Made by a program: the position numbers and the translations under genes. Positions 16,961-25,346 of a DNA stretch of 44,203 nt are shown one piece after another. A model generated the notes under the pieces. It saw only the letters and a program-made list of their open reading frames with translations. It was not told the origin of the DNA and made no database searches. The DNA lies in the NCBI GenBank assembly GCA_013285985.1, contig JABDGR010000004.1, positions 1 to 44,203 of the forward strand, read 5' to 3'. Each line of letters opens with the position of its first letter. Position 1 is the stretch's first letter. This DNA is from Verrucomicrobiota bacterium. GTDB taxonomy: Bacteria; Verrucomicrobiota; Verrucomicrobiia; Opitutales; JABDGR01.

Positions 16961-17404
16961 TCAGGATTCCTCCCCCGTGGGCAAAAGGGCAAGGGCAAAT
17001 TCGAGCGCGAGCACGGGCTTGCCATCCTTGCGCAGCACGCCGCGCAGAAAGTGGAATTTTTGCACTGTTTCCTTTTCGGTGACTTCGATTTCCACCGTGT
17101 CACCCGGTTTGACCATGCGCTTGAACTTGGCCTCGCCGATGCGCGAAAGCACGGGCGTCAAACCCTGCGCGCTGTGGCCCTGGGCAATGAGCTTGCGCAC
17201 AAGGAAAACGGCGGCAGTTTGAAAAGCGGCCTCGCACAAAATCACCCCGGGGGTGATGGGGTTGCCCGGATAATGCCCGGCATAAAAAAAATCCTCCGCG
17301 CGGAATGTGCGCCGGGCGATCAAACCATCGGGCCGCTCCTGGACAATTTCGTCCACGAACAAAAACGGCGGACGGTGCGGAATCGCGCGGGTGATGTCGT
17401 TCAT
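16961..17404 (-). CDS. fabZ: 3-hydroxyacyl-ACP dehydratase, FabZ type
   Basis: A 147-aa hot-dog-fold dehydratase that converts 3-hydroxyacyl-ACP to enoyl-ACP. The N-terminal IPHRPPFLFVDEI and the active-site segment GHYPGNPITPGVILCEA (His44, Glu58) are diagnostic of FabZ. Length is typical. It is the first gene of the fabZ-fabI-oleA-oleB operon, giving dehydratase and reductase activities directly upstream of the condensing enzyme. Its upstream spacer is short (41 bp to the next gene), so transcription may start within or before the small helical gene. Confidence 0.92.
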   Translation of the reverse strand: MNDITRAIPHRPPFLFVDEIVQERPDGLIARRTFRAEDFFYAGHYPGNPITPGVILCEAAFQTAAVFLVRKLIAQGHSAQGLTPVLSRIGEAKFKRMVKPGDTVEIEVTEKETVQKFHFLRGVLRKDGKPVLALEFALALLPTGEES

Positions 17405-17445
17405 ATTGAGAAATTAGCAGAGAATCGAAAAAGACGAAGAATAAT

Positions 17446-17730
17446 CTAAGAAACACGCATAATTTCATCCAATTTACTGGCGTAATCCCAGCCACGTCGA
17501 TTCGCTTTATACTTCTCTTCGTAGCTTTCAAGCATACCGCGAAAAATACTCCATTTAAAGCTTCCCCATCCATACATCTCTCTTGAAATATTATGGAATG
17601 CATCGGCCAAATCCCCAGCCTGTTCAGCATGACCATCTCGTCCAAGCGCTCGTATTTCTATAAATGCAAACTGGATCATTTCACAAAGAAGCTCACGCTG
17701 CTTTGGGCTTGGAAGCGGGTCGTTATTCAT
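17446..17730 (-). CDS. Small helical protein, unknown function
   Basis: A 94-aa protein from the ATG at 17730; a TTG at 17781 would extend it by 17 residues. It is predicted to be mostly helical and soluble (MIQFAFIEIRALG, AEQAGDLADAFHNISREM, WDYASKLDEIM). I do not recognise a characterised family. Its DNA is visibly less GC-rich than the flanking fab and crtI-like genes, as is the adjacent toxin-antitoxin region, suggesting they entered together. It lies 78 bp downstream of the toxin and 41 bp upstream of fabZ. Confidence 0.6.
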   Translation of the reverse strand: MNNDPLPSPKQRELLCEMIQFAFIEIRALGRDGHAEQAGDLADAFHNISREMYGWGSFKWSIFRGMLESYEEKYKANRRGWDYASKLDEIMRVS

Positions 17731-17808
17731 AACATTGAAATGGTTTCGTTTATTCTGAATGATCGAATGGCTGTTCGTCAAAAACTAATCCGTATTTCTC
17801 TAGCATGG

Positions 17809-18060
17809 CTAAAACCATTTTTCATATTCTTTATGGGACCCAATCCAAAACCAGCGAAAGGTTTCACCCTCGAGAGTAGCCAGCGCGCGGTAGTTTTGCC
17901 CGATGCGCACCGACCAATAGATTCCGACCTTTTTGAATTGCAATGAAGGATGCCGGGGATTGGCCTGCCAAAGCGCGAAATTCTTGAATGCGAGATCCTG
18001 AATTTCGGCAGGCAAGCCAGCCAAGGCGTCACGGAACGCGGCGGTGACGGAGGAATTCAT
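17809..18060 (-). CDS. RelE/ParE-family toxin
   Basis: An 83-aa protein from the ATG at 18060; the longer open frame to 18210 has no family similarity upstream. The sequence shows the ParE/RelE-like pattern: LPAEIQDLAFKNFALW, NPRHPSLQFKKV, YWSVRIGQNYRAL and the C-terminal FRWFWIGSHKEYEKW. Such toxins act in the cytoplasm on mRNA/ribosomes or gyrase; which one cannot be told here. It overlaps the antitoxin gene by 32 bp, the usual antitoxin-first arrangement of type II modules. Confidence 0.82.
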   Translation of the reverse strand: MNSSVTAAFRDALAGLPAEIQDLAFKNFALWQANPRHPSLQFKKVGIYWSVRIGQNYRALATLEGETFRWFWIGSHKEYEKWF

Positions 18061-18259
18061 CGAGGGGAATATCCTTCTGCCCGGTGCTTTTGGCCTGCGT
18101 GCGCTGATAAAGGGCGTCCAGCCTTCCGGACTTTGCGTCGGCGGCCAGTTGCCGGTCGAAGTCCGTTTCGCGCTGCTGGTCAAACCACGCCGCCAGCGAC
18201 TCAAAGTCACTTTTCGCCAGCTTCATGATTGCCCGTTCGATTTCCTGAACTGTGCTCAT
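18029..18259 (-). CDS. Antitoxin of type II toxin-antitoxin module
   Basis: A 76-aa partner of the toxin. The ATG at 18259 is chosen; the frame is open to 18487, but that part is antisense to the oxidoreductase gene. The N-terminus MSTVQEIERAIMKLAKSDFE and the DRQLAADAKSGRLDAL segment resemble small antitoxins commonly found before this toxin type. There is no obvious ribbon-helix-helix or HTH motif, so whether it represses its own promoter is unclear. The 32 bp between it and the oxidoreductase stop would have to hold the promoter, or the module is read through from upstream. Confidence 0.75.
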   Translation of the reverse strand: MSTVQEIERAIMKLAKSDFESLAAWFDQQRETDFDRQLAADAKSGRLDALYQRTQAKSTGQKDIPLDEFLRHRRVP

Positions 18260-18291
18260 GGTTGCATTTTTACCCAAAATGGGACGGTATT

Positions 18292-19737
18292 TCAAGCCAC
18301 ATTCCGGCCACCCGACAGAAACGAATCCACCTTGCTGGCGGTGATGACGCCGTAGTTGATGGTGCCAAGCCAGCCGGACATGATGATGCCGACCGAGCCG
18401 GCGTGGTAGAGGCCGGGGACTTGCTCGGGCAGTTCCATCGAGACCTTGAGGCCCTCGAATTTCGTGCCGAAAGAAGTGCCAGCCCAATGGCGAACATAGC
18501 GCTGCACGGTGCGTGGCGTGGCGGCTTCGAGCCAGTCAATTTTTTCGCGCACGCCGGGGATATAACGCTCCAGGCCGGCGACAGATTCCTCGATAATGCG
18601 CTCCTTGTGCTTGGCGTAATCGGCTTCGTCCAGCTTGGCCCAATCTTGCCAGCGGGCGTTAATGGAGGCGACGATGGCATAGCGGTGCTCGGCGTTTTGC
18701 GGGCGCGTGTCGGGGTAATAGACGGAATAGGTGCGGCTGGTGGTGTGAAAATCCGTCAGCTCTGTGCTGGTGAATTCCTTGGCGTCCGAGGTGAAGACCA
18801 AGTCGCCGATGTGCGGGATGGTTTCGCCGGCGCGGATGCCCATGTAAACCTGGCAGGAGCTGGAGTTGATGCGCACGGCATCGGCCTCGGCGGCGTATGC
18901 GGGCGGGAGGTTTTCCCGACCCACCAAATCAAAGAGCGTGTTCTTGACGTTGGCGTTCGAGAGCACGGCGCGGCAGCGGATTTCCCGCCCGTTGATGATG
19001 ACGCCGCGGACGCGGGGGCGGCCATCGGGGTTCGGTTCCGTCAACACTTTCTCGACCAGGCAGCGGTGGCGCAGATCGGCGCCATTTTTACGCAATTCCG
19101 CCGCCATGAGGCCAATGAGCAAATCCGTGCCGCCGCGGAAAATATAAACGCCCTTGCTCATGAAATTGGAGAAGACGATGCCGTAGGTGATGGCCGGGTC
19201 GTCGAGCGTGGAACCGTTGGCGTAGGCGATGGGTTCGAGGAGAAGGCGGTGCACATCACCGCGGCCGGGGAAAAATTCCTCGAACAGCTCGCGCGTCGTA
19301 CGTTGGTCGCGGTCGTAATAATTCATCTGCCGCAGATGCTCGAAAAACGCGGTCACGCGCTCGGCGGGGACATGAAAACGCTCGGTCAACTGGCGCGTGA
19401 AATCTTCGCGGTCGAAAGTCGTTTGCAAATTGAACTGCGGGTTGACGAAGCGCACGTCCTTGAGCTGGACGATGCGGTCGGAGATTTCCTTCGTCCAATA
19501 CTTGCGGCAGGATTTAATCATGCCAACGGGGAAGCCGTGGAGTGAGATGTCGAAGATGTGGCCGCGTTTGCGCGTGAACCAGGTGGCGAGGCCGCCAAAC
19601 TGGTAATGATGTTCAAGCACCAGGACGGAATGGCCGAGTTTCGCGAGGTAATTTGCGCCGGTCAGCCCGCCAAGGCCGCTGCCGATGACCACCACGTCGT
19701 AGGCGTCGCGCACACCTTTGAGAAAGTCCTTGGCCAT
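18292..19737 (-). CDS. CrtI/retinol-saturase-like FAD-dependent oxidoreductase
   Basis: A 481-aa flavoprotein of the phytoene desaturase / CRTISO / retinol saturase superfamily. ATG 19737 is chosen because the dinucleotide-binding motif [10 protein letters not shown] follows at 15-24, with the FAD acidic residue in [12 protein letters not shown]. The C-terminal [20 protein letters not shown] (about 445-465) is the FAD-contacting motif of this group. The likely chemistry is desaturation, saturation or isomerisation of a polyene or isoprenoid lipid; no other carotenoid gene is in the window. It lies upstream of the TA pair and the fab-ole operon on the same strand, so a lipid link is possible but unproven. 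Confidence 0.8.
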   Translation of the reverse strand: MAKDFLKGVRDAYDVVVIGSGLGGLTGANYLAKLGHSVLVLEHHYQFGGLATWFTRKRGHIFDISLHGFPVGMIKSCRKYWTKEISDRIVQLKDVRFVNPQFNLQTTFDREDFTRQLTERFHVPAERVTAFFEHLRQMNYYDRDQRTTRELFEEFFPGRGDVHRLLLEPIAYANGSTLDDPAITYGIVFSNFMSKGVYIFRGGTDLLIGLMAAELRKNGADLRHRCLVEKVLTEPNPDGRPRVRGVIINGREIRCRAVLSNANVKNTLFDLVGRENLPPAYAAEADAVRINSSSCQVYMGIRAGETIPHIGDLVFTSDAKEFTSTELTDFHTTSRTYSVYYPDTRPQNAEHRYAIVASINARWQDWAKLDEADYAKHKERIIEESVAGLERYIPGVREKIDWLEAATPRTVQRYVRHWAGTSFGTKFEGLKVSMELPEQVPGLYHAGSVGIIMSGWLGTINYGVITASKVDSFLSGGRNVA

Positions 19738-19865
19738 GGTGGTGGGAAGTCGGAGAAAGTGAACGCAACGGGCGAAGCCGCCAGCGCGCGAGCTTGAGCA
19801 TTTACCGCGCAGCTTTGCCGCTGGCAAGGGATAATGCGAGACGGTCCGCCGACGCCCTGTGCCGC

Positions 19866-20663
19866 TTAAAACCCGTGGGTGCTGGTGAGGGCGGAGTTCG
19901 GAATTCTGCCATCGGGGGTTTTGGCCAGCCCTTTTTTGACTTCGAGAAGTTTTTTGTCGAAGTCCGTGCTGAATATCACCAGGTCGTTGTCCACGCGCAG
20001 GGCGCGGGCCTGACCGTCGCCCCGTTCATAGTCATAACCGATAAAGGAAGCATCACCGGAGTCATCGCTTAACAAAAGGGTGCGCGAGGAATCCCCATGT
20101 TTACGGGCCCAACTGCTGTTTCCACGGTTGGCGCCAAGCAGCGCCTCAATCTCCGGGTCCAGCAGGCCGGCGCCATGGCGATGGTAAATTTCCAAAGCGG
20201 ATAACTGTTTGTAGTGATATACCCGCAACTCCCAGCCGGTAATGCTGGAAGGGTCATCCAGTTTTTTCCCCACCGGCGAGCCGTCATCGGTTTTGAAATA
20301 AATGTATTCGTTAAAATCGGGCGGCTGTCTTTGCACACCATTGCTGTCGGGCGCCGGCGGGCTTTGGCCGATGGCCTGCCAGAGCAGGCTGTCAATGCTG
20401 CTGACGATGTCAAAGCCGCCTCCGCTGGTGTGCGTGGCGGGAGGAAATCCGCGGCCAAAGCCGCGACGGCCAGCTCCGTGCAAGGCGGCAGCATCGGCCG
20501 GCGACATCCGTTGCGCGGCACCATCAGCCAAAAGATGGCCCTCGAGTTGCTGCTGGGTCTCCCCCACCCGCCCGGTCAACTGCACTGACGCCGCCGCCCA
20601 AACCAGTGCAGTGAGGCCGATGAACCGTCCAGCCATCCGGGGTGTAAATCCGTTATTTTTCAT
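19866..20663 (-). CDS. Secreted protein of unknown function
   Basis: A 265-aa protein from ATG 20663, chosen because a plausible signal peptide follows ([20 protein letters not shown], hydrophobic to about residue 28); the frame upstream to 20975 is antisense to the dGTPase gene. After a Gly/Ala-rich region (about 45-80) the C-terminal two thirds are rich in Asp, Ser and aromatic residues with a regular beta-like pattern. I recognise no family or catalytic motif. It is divergent from the dGTPase-like gene across 102 bp. Confidence 0.55.
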   Translation of the reverse strand: MKNNGFTPRMAGRFIGLTALVWAAASVQLTGRVGETQQQLEGHLLADGAAQRMSPADAAALHGAGRRGFGRGFPPATHTSGGGFDIVSSIDSLLWQAIGQSPPAPDSNGVQRQPPDFNEYIYFKTDDGSPVGKKLDDPSSITGWELRVYHYKQLSALEIYHRHGAGLLDPEIEALLGANRGNSSWARKHGDSSRTLLLSDDSGDASFIGYDYERGDGQARALRVDNDLVIFSTDFDKKLLEVKKGLAKTPDGRIPNSALTSTHGF

Positions 20664-20765
20664 GCGTGCAGGGAAAGAAGTTACCGGGCAATTTCCAGTT
20701 GGCAAGCCCGCTCTGAACCGGCACAAAGTTAATGCCCGGGTGATGTTCCGCTGCCGCCCCTCTCC

Positions 20766-22064
20766 ATGCCCAATCGATTTTACAACGCCGAGGATGTCGC
20801 CCTGCTCGAAGGCGAAGTGTCGGTCCGCCGCCCAAGAGATGAAGGCGATCCGCGACCACCCTTCGCCATTGACCGCGACCGCGTAATTTTCTCGTCCGTG
20901 TTCCGCCGCCTGCAATCGAAGACGCAGGTATTCCAATCCGGCGAATATGATTTTTACCGCACGCGCCTCACCCACTCTATCGAGGTCGCGCGCATCGGGC
21001 GCTCCATCGCCGAATTTCTCAATGCGACGCAGCCCGGCTTTGGATCGGAACTTTTTGTGGACCCGGATCTAGTCGAGGCGATTGGCCTGGCGCACGACAT
21101 CGGCCACCCGCCGTTCGGGCACATCGGCGAACGCCGGTTGCACGCGCTGATGACCGGCTGGGGCGGTTTTGAAGGCAACGCTCAGACCCTGCGGCTGCTG
21201 GCGGAACGTTTTTACGAACGCCCTAAACAATCGCGCGGGCTCAACCCAACGCGGGCGTTTCTCGACGGGGTGTTGAAATACAAATCGCTCCATTGCGAGG
21301 AATGCGCCGGCGGCGAAGCGCCCCGGCATCATTTTCTTTACGATGAGCAGGAGTATTTGCGCGACTTCGCCCTCGGCGGAGCCGCCAACACGCAGGCCTG
21401 CCGCGCGAAGACCGAACTCAATGACTGCAAGTCGCTCGAATGCCAGATCATGGACTGGGCGGATGACACGGCTTATTGCTTGCACGACATTCTCGACGGA
21501 GTGAAGGCGCGCTTCATCACGGTCGAAGCCATTGAACATTGGGCCGCGGGACAGGCCCTCGATGAGGTGGAACAGTCTTTACTGAAGAAATTGCTCGAAA
21601 TCATCCGGCTGGAAAATATCGAGCCGGTGTTTAACTCGAAAATCGGCCAGTTCATCCGCGCCGGTCGGCTGGCCAAACGCGAGCATCCCCTCGCCGCGCA
21701 GACCCAGCGTTACGCTTGGAGCCTGGAAATTTCCCCGGCCATCATCACCGAAGCCGAATTTTACAAGAAACTGGCCCTCGACATCATCTTCCGCTCGCCC
21801 TCCATTTTGCAAATCGAGTTCAAGGGCGGCTTCATCATTGACCGGCTGTTTGGTGCGCTGCACGAGCATTACATTGAGCCGGAAACGCCGAAGCTCGCCT
21901 TCCTGCCCGCGCGCTGGACCGCGACCCTGGCCGAGGCGAAAACGACCTCGGCCCGCGCGCGCCTGGCCTGTGATTTTCTCGCCGACCTCACCGACGGCGC
22001 GGCCATCCGGCTCTACAGACGCCTGTTTGATCCGGCCTTTGGGTCGATTACGGATTTGACCTAG
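20766..22064 (+). CDS. dgt: Deoxyguanosinetriphosphate triphosphohydrolase-like HD protein
   Basis: A 432-aa cytosolic HD-domain phosphohydrolase that cleaves dNTPs to nucleoside and triphosphate. Metal ligands are visible: His70 in RTRLTHSIEVARIGR and His110-Asp111 in GLAHDIGHPPFGH, with a further Asp in MDWADDTAYCLHDI. The N-terminal RDRVIFSSVFRRLQSKTQV is typical of the family. Length fits the dGTPase-like type 2 subfamily. Ends 84 bp before the first tandem-hydrolase gene. Nucleotide preference (dGTP versus other dNTPs) is not readable from sequence. Confidence 0.92.
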   Translation: MPNRFYNAEDVALLEGEVSVRRPRDEGDPRPPFAIDRDRVIFSSVFRRLQSKTQVFQSGEYDFYRTRLTHSIEVARIGRSIAEFLNATQPGFGSELFVDPDLVEAIGLAHDIGHPPFGHIGERRLHALMTGWGGFEGNAQTLRLLAERFYERPKQSRGLNPTRAFLDGVLKYKSLHCEECAGGEAPRHHFLYDEQEYLRDFALGGAANTQACRAKTELNDCKSLECQIMDWADDTAYCLHDILDGVKARFITVEAIEHWAAGQALDEVEQSLLKKLLEIIRLENIEPVFNSKIGQFIRAGRLAKREHPLAAQTQRYAWSLEISPAIITEAEFYKKLALDIIFRSPSILQIEFKGGFIIDRLFGALHEHYIEPETPKLAFLPARWTATLAEAKTTSARARLACDFLADLTDGAAIRLYRRLFDPAFGSITDLT

Positions 22065-22091
22065 CTGGTCGTATGTTTGCGCGCCGGATGG

Positions 22092-22148
22092 GGTGTTGAC
22101 TCCTAACGGGGAAAAGTATTGGGTAATCACAAGCCTCCACCCCGGGTC
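22092..22148 (+). promoter_or_regulatory. Upstream region shared by the two tandem-hydrolase genes
   Basis: TTGACT (22096-22101) and TATTGGGTAAT (22117-22127) precede the GTG start and align with TTGACT and TATTGGATAAT before the paralogous gene (25297-25327). The similarity continues into the coding start (GTGAAAAGAAA), showing common descent of the whole 5' region. Promoter function is inferred; the spacing between the motifs differs by 1 bp. Confidence 0.4.
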
Positions 22149-24590
22149 GTGAAAAGAAAATTCCGCTTGTTTCGCTGGTTTCTGGTCGACGCATTATTGG
22201 CCGGCTCGGTGAATTGGGTATGGGCGGTGGCCTTGGTACCACAAAACACAGCACCGCAGCCTGCGGCGCAGCAACCCACGCCACCGCAAACCCCGCCGAA
22301 ACCCCCGGCGCAACCAGCCGTCGACTCACATTACAGTGCGGTGATCGAGGCGCGCAAACTCGCGACGTCGGTTCACGGCTATGTTGTGGTAGAGCCAGGC
22401 AAGCACCAGGCAGTCACCGCAAAGGGTTATTCGCTGGTGATTTTCGAACCGGCGTCAACGGGCGTGGGCGACCCGACGCCTTTGGCACAACTTTGGCTGA
22501 GCCTCGTGAACAGCCGCCAGGATGTCGTGGTGGCAATACCGGGTGAGCATGGTAACTATGTAAAGATGTCCATGATCACCGAGATTATTGATGACACGGT
22601 GGCGCACGACCACGTCAACCCGAAGCATATCTTCGTCGTCGGACACATTGAGGGCGTCGCCGGCGCCGCCAACATCGTGGGCTCCCGCCCGGATTTGTTT
22701 GCGGGTATTGCTTATATTTCACATCAGCTGCCGGGCAGTTTCTTCACCGCAGACATGAAGAAATACGCGGGAAAAATGTTGGTGTACCGTGCCATTGAAA
22801 CGAAGGAAATGTCCGACGCCATGTTTGCCGATGAAGCCGCGAGACTCAAAACCTTTGGTTTCACCAACATCGGCAGTGACCGGCCCGAATCCAGCCACCA
22901 AATGTCCACACCCGAATTCGAACAGGTGACCAAGAACATTATGGCGTTCTTCGACCACGCACTGTCGGCAAACTACGCGAAGGAGAAGACGGAAGCCGCC
23001 ACCATGAACTTTCTGGCAAAAAGCATGCTGACCCAGAACCGTACGTTGGCAAAACCGCCAGAAACCTATGTTTTCCTGACCCCAGACCGGCAAAAATTTC
23101 CCGTCACCACGGAATCCACGCTGCTTATTTGCCTGCATGGCAAGGGGGACACCGCTGCCAATTTCGCCAAAAGCTGGACCGACCTCGTGCAAAGCCGTAC
23201 CGACGTGGTGATCGCGGTGCCGGAAGGAACGGGAAACGCCACCGGTGACCCCTGGGGCGTGGATGCAGCCGACCTGGTCAAGGCCATCATTGATGACACC
23301 GTGGCGAACGACCACGTCAACCCGAAGCATATCATTCTGGCCGGATACGGTGACGGTTGTCAGGCGGGCGGGCGGATTATGGGTGAACATCCGGAATTAT
23401 TTGCGGGTTTCGCCGACCTGGCGGCAATTTTTCCGGATGCATTTTTCACCCCGACGGTGAAGGCGGACGCGGCCAATCTAGCAGTCTATTATGCTGTCGG
23501 AACCAAGGCATCCTATAGCCCCACTTATATTCCCAGCATGCAGCAGCTGCAGCACTTTGGTTTCAACAATTATGGCGTCCATAGTTTTCTAGACCCGGTC
23601 AACCTCCTGGTGGAAAAGTACAACTATGCCGACGATGCCACCCCGGATGGATTCAAGTATCTCGTCACGCGCCTGATGCGTTTCTTTGACAACGCGCTGG
23701 CCGAGAATGACAAAAAAAACGCACTGGCGGTAACGGCCGCCGCTCCCAAGACCCAACTCCTGGATCTACCCAATGACGACCTGCCCAATAATGCGGTGGT
23801 GACGGCGGAGAAACGCACCTTGGACGGATTTTTTGGCCTGCCTTATGAATGGCATAGTGTTTCCACGTCGAAAGGGAATGACTGGATAAACATCTCGACG
23901 CCGGATCGGCAAAAGGAGAGAGCCTCCTATGTCGTGGTCAAAAACCGTTCCACCCTGGTCAAGGATTTTGATTTGCTGATTTTTGCCCATTGGGGTGTCG
24001 CGGCCGATGACGCCAAGACCTTGTCCGCCCTGGTTGCCAACCGCCCCAATTTAATTGTGGTGCTGCCCGACGACGGGGTCGTCGTTAAGAGGAATAAAGG
24101 GGTCGAAACCGATGTCAGACCCCCGAATTATGCTGCGATTCCAGCCATTATCAACGACTTGGTCGCGCATGAAGGAGTCAATCCCCGGCATGTCATGCTG
24201 GCTGGCGTTTCGGGCGCCGGGGAAGAAGCCCGTGAATTGCTTCTTCGCTCTCCCGAGTTATACGCGGACTTCGGCCTGATGGATTGCGATTTCCAGGCGC
24301 CCCCGCCAGACGGTGTGTTCACACCCAAGTTGAAAGAATATACGAACAAGATTGCCGTTTACTATGCCGTGGATACTGACGCCGGCCCGCGTGGCAACAT
24401 GTTTCGGGAAGGGTTTACCCCCTCGCTCAAACATTTGACCGATTTCGGTTTTTCCGTCCATGCCGAGCAACCCGCCAGTGGCCATACCTACACCCTCCCG
24501 GAAGTTGACAGCATGATGAACTACTTCGACGGCGCGTTGAAAAAGAACGATCAAGCGGAAAGGAAAGCGGCGCAACTCGTCAAACAATAG
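22149..24590 (+). CDS. Secreted triple-domain alpha/beta-hydrolase-like protein, partly decayed
   Basis: An 813-aa exported protein. GTG 22149 is chosen over TTG 22119 because the paralog also starts GTG-AAA-AGA. The signal peptide (MKRKFRLFRW onward) ends near VWA-VAL; a Pro/Gln-rich linker follows. Three homologous esterase-like domains lie at about 60-290, 305-520 and 555-805. The nucleophile elbow reads GHIEG in domain 1 (Ser lost, residue 167), GYGDG in domain 2 (Ser lost, 401) and GVSGA in domain 3 (Ser688 kept). A catalytic His is apparent in domains 1 (SSHQM) and 3 (SGHTY) but not 2. Domain 3 alone appears able to be active; the others may bind ligand. Substrate unknown. Confidence 0.75.
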   Translation: MKRKFRLFRWFLVDALLAGSVNWVWAVALVPQNTAPQPAAQQPTPPQTPPKPPAQPAVDSHYSAVIEARKLATSVHGYVVVEPGKHQAVTAKGYSLVIFEPASTGVGDPTPLAQLWLSLVNSRQDVVVAIPGEHGNYVKMSMITEIIDDTVAHDHVNPKHIFVVGHIEGVAGAANIVGSRPDLFAGIAYISHQLPGSFFTADMKKYAGKMLVYRAIETKEMSDAMFADEAARLKTFGFTNIGSDRPESSHQMSTPEFEQVTKNIMAFFDHALSANYAKEKTEAATMNFLAKSMLTQNRTLAKPPETYVFLTPDRQKFPVTTESTLLICLHGKGDTAANFAKSWTDLVQSRTDVVIAVPEGTGNATGDPWGVDAADLVKAIIDDTVANDHVNPKHIILAGYGDGCQAGGRIMGEHPELFAGFADLAAIFPDAFFTPTVKADAANLAVYYAVGTKASYSPTYIPSMQQLQHFGFNNYGVHSFLDPVNLLVEKYNYADDATPDGFKYLVTRLMRFFDNALAENDKKNALAVTAAAPKTQLLDLPNDDLPNNAVVTAEKRTLDGFFGLPYEWHSVSTSKGNDWINISTPDRQKERASYVVVKNRSTLVKDFDLLIFAHWGVAADDAKTLSALVANRPNLIVVLPDDGVVVKRNKGVETDVRPPNYAAIPAIINDLVAHEGVNPRHVMLAGVSGAGEEARELLLRSPELYADFGLMDCDFQAPPPDGVFTPKLKEYTNKIAVYYAVDTDAGPRGNMFREGFTPSLKHLTDFGFSVHAEQPASGHTYTLPEVDSMMNYFDGALKKNDQAERKAAQLVKQ

Positions 24591-24645
24591 CCGACTCAAC
24601 ACTCTTGGGCATGCTTGGCGGCGAGATTTCTCGAGACGGCAAAGT

Positions 24646-25092
24646 CTAAGCCCCAAACAGGGAAAAAAGCGCCCCGCCCGCCAGCAAAGTCCAAATGGCC
24701 CATTCATACGGCGTCGGCCGAAGTTTAAGAAAGCAATAGGCGGCGGCCTGGCAAAAAATCAAATCGAGCAACAAAACCGCGAACACGCCTTCCACGCCGC
24801 GCAAAAGTCCCGCGAGGTCGGACGTTTGCAGCAAACTCGCCGCAATATAAAACACCACGACGAACAAAATACTGCTGAATTCGAGGTATTCAATTTGTTT
24901 GTTTTGGCGGACGATATTCGTCCACCCGGCCGCCTGGGCGGCCAAACGCAAAATTCTTGGACGCTGCAGCAACAGCCAAAGCGGAATGAAAACCGCCAGA
25001 CAATCCCAGGGCGCATAGTGATTGCCTAGATAATGCTTGCGTATGGACATGACAAAAACGAGCGAAAGCAAAAATGCCGGGAGCGCCCACAC
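24646..25092 (-). CDS. Membrane protein, unknown function, possibly 5'-truncated
   Basis: A 148-aa hydrophobic protein from a GTG at 25092, with about four membrane segments (for example SSILFVVVFYIAASLL and YEWAIWTLLAGGALFSLFG). No family is recognised. The frame stays open and hydrophobic upstream to a stop at 25141-25143 without a normal start codon (codons read IEHWRAGLFLVFLGL), so the native N-terminus may have been lost where the duplicated segment joins. It lies opposite to the two tandem-hydrolase genes, between them. Confidence 0.5.
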   Translation of the reverse strand: MWALPAFLLSLVFVMSIRKHYLGNHYAPWDCLAVFIPLWLLLQRPRILRLAAQAAGWTNIVRQNKQIEYLEFSSILFVVVFYIAASLLQTSDLAGLLRGVEGVFAVLLLDLIFCQAAAYCFLKLRPTPYEWAIWTLLAGGALFSLFGA

Positions 25093-25198
25093 CAGGCCTA
25101 AAAAAACAAGGAAAAGGCCAGCTCGCCAGTGTTCGATGGATCAAAAATATCCCGCTGATTGAGGGTTTTGGGCATTTTCAGAACGTGGAGAGCACCGG

Positions 25199-25288
25199 CT
25201 ATGCCCGCGGATGCGCCTTGCGGTGGGCTTCCTGAAGGCGGGCGATGCTGACGTGGGTGTAGATTTGGGTTGTCGAAAGACGGGCGTG
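25199..25288 (-). pseudogene. Duplicated 3' end of xerC (29 codons plus stop)
   Basis: This segment encodes [20 protein letters not shown] and onward to HPRA-stop, identical in protein to the C-terminus of the intact xerC at 26935. Nucleotides differ at several positions, including stop TAG instead of TGA, so the copy is not recent. Homology ends abruptly at 25288, just 8 bp before the TTGACT of the second hydrolase gene. It has no start and is a remnant, best explained by segmental duplication of a hydrolase-xerC junction. Confidence 0.88.
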
Positions 25289-25296
25289 ATGCAGCG

Positions 25297-25327
25297 TTGA
25301 CTTTTAACGATTAAAGTATTGGATAAT
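25297..25327 (+). promoter_or_regulatory. Putative promoter of the second tandem-hydrolase gene
   Basis: TTGACT (25297-25302) and TATTGGATAAT (25317-25327) lie before the GTG at 25347 and correspond to the same motifs before the paralog. A GATAAT -10 would give a 19-bp spacer, slightly long. Conservation between paralogs may reflect descent rather than function. Confidence 0.4.
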
Positions 25328-25346
25328 TGCGAAGCCTGCTCCGACG

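Noticed and set aside
18259-18487. N-terminal extension of the antitoxin
   Set aside because: It is overlapped by the end of the oxidoreductase gene and has a shadow-like Arg/His-rich composition; the protein family starts at ATG 18259.
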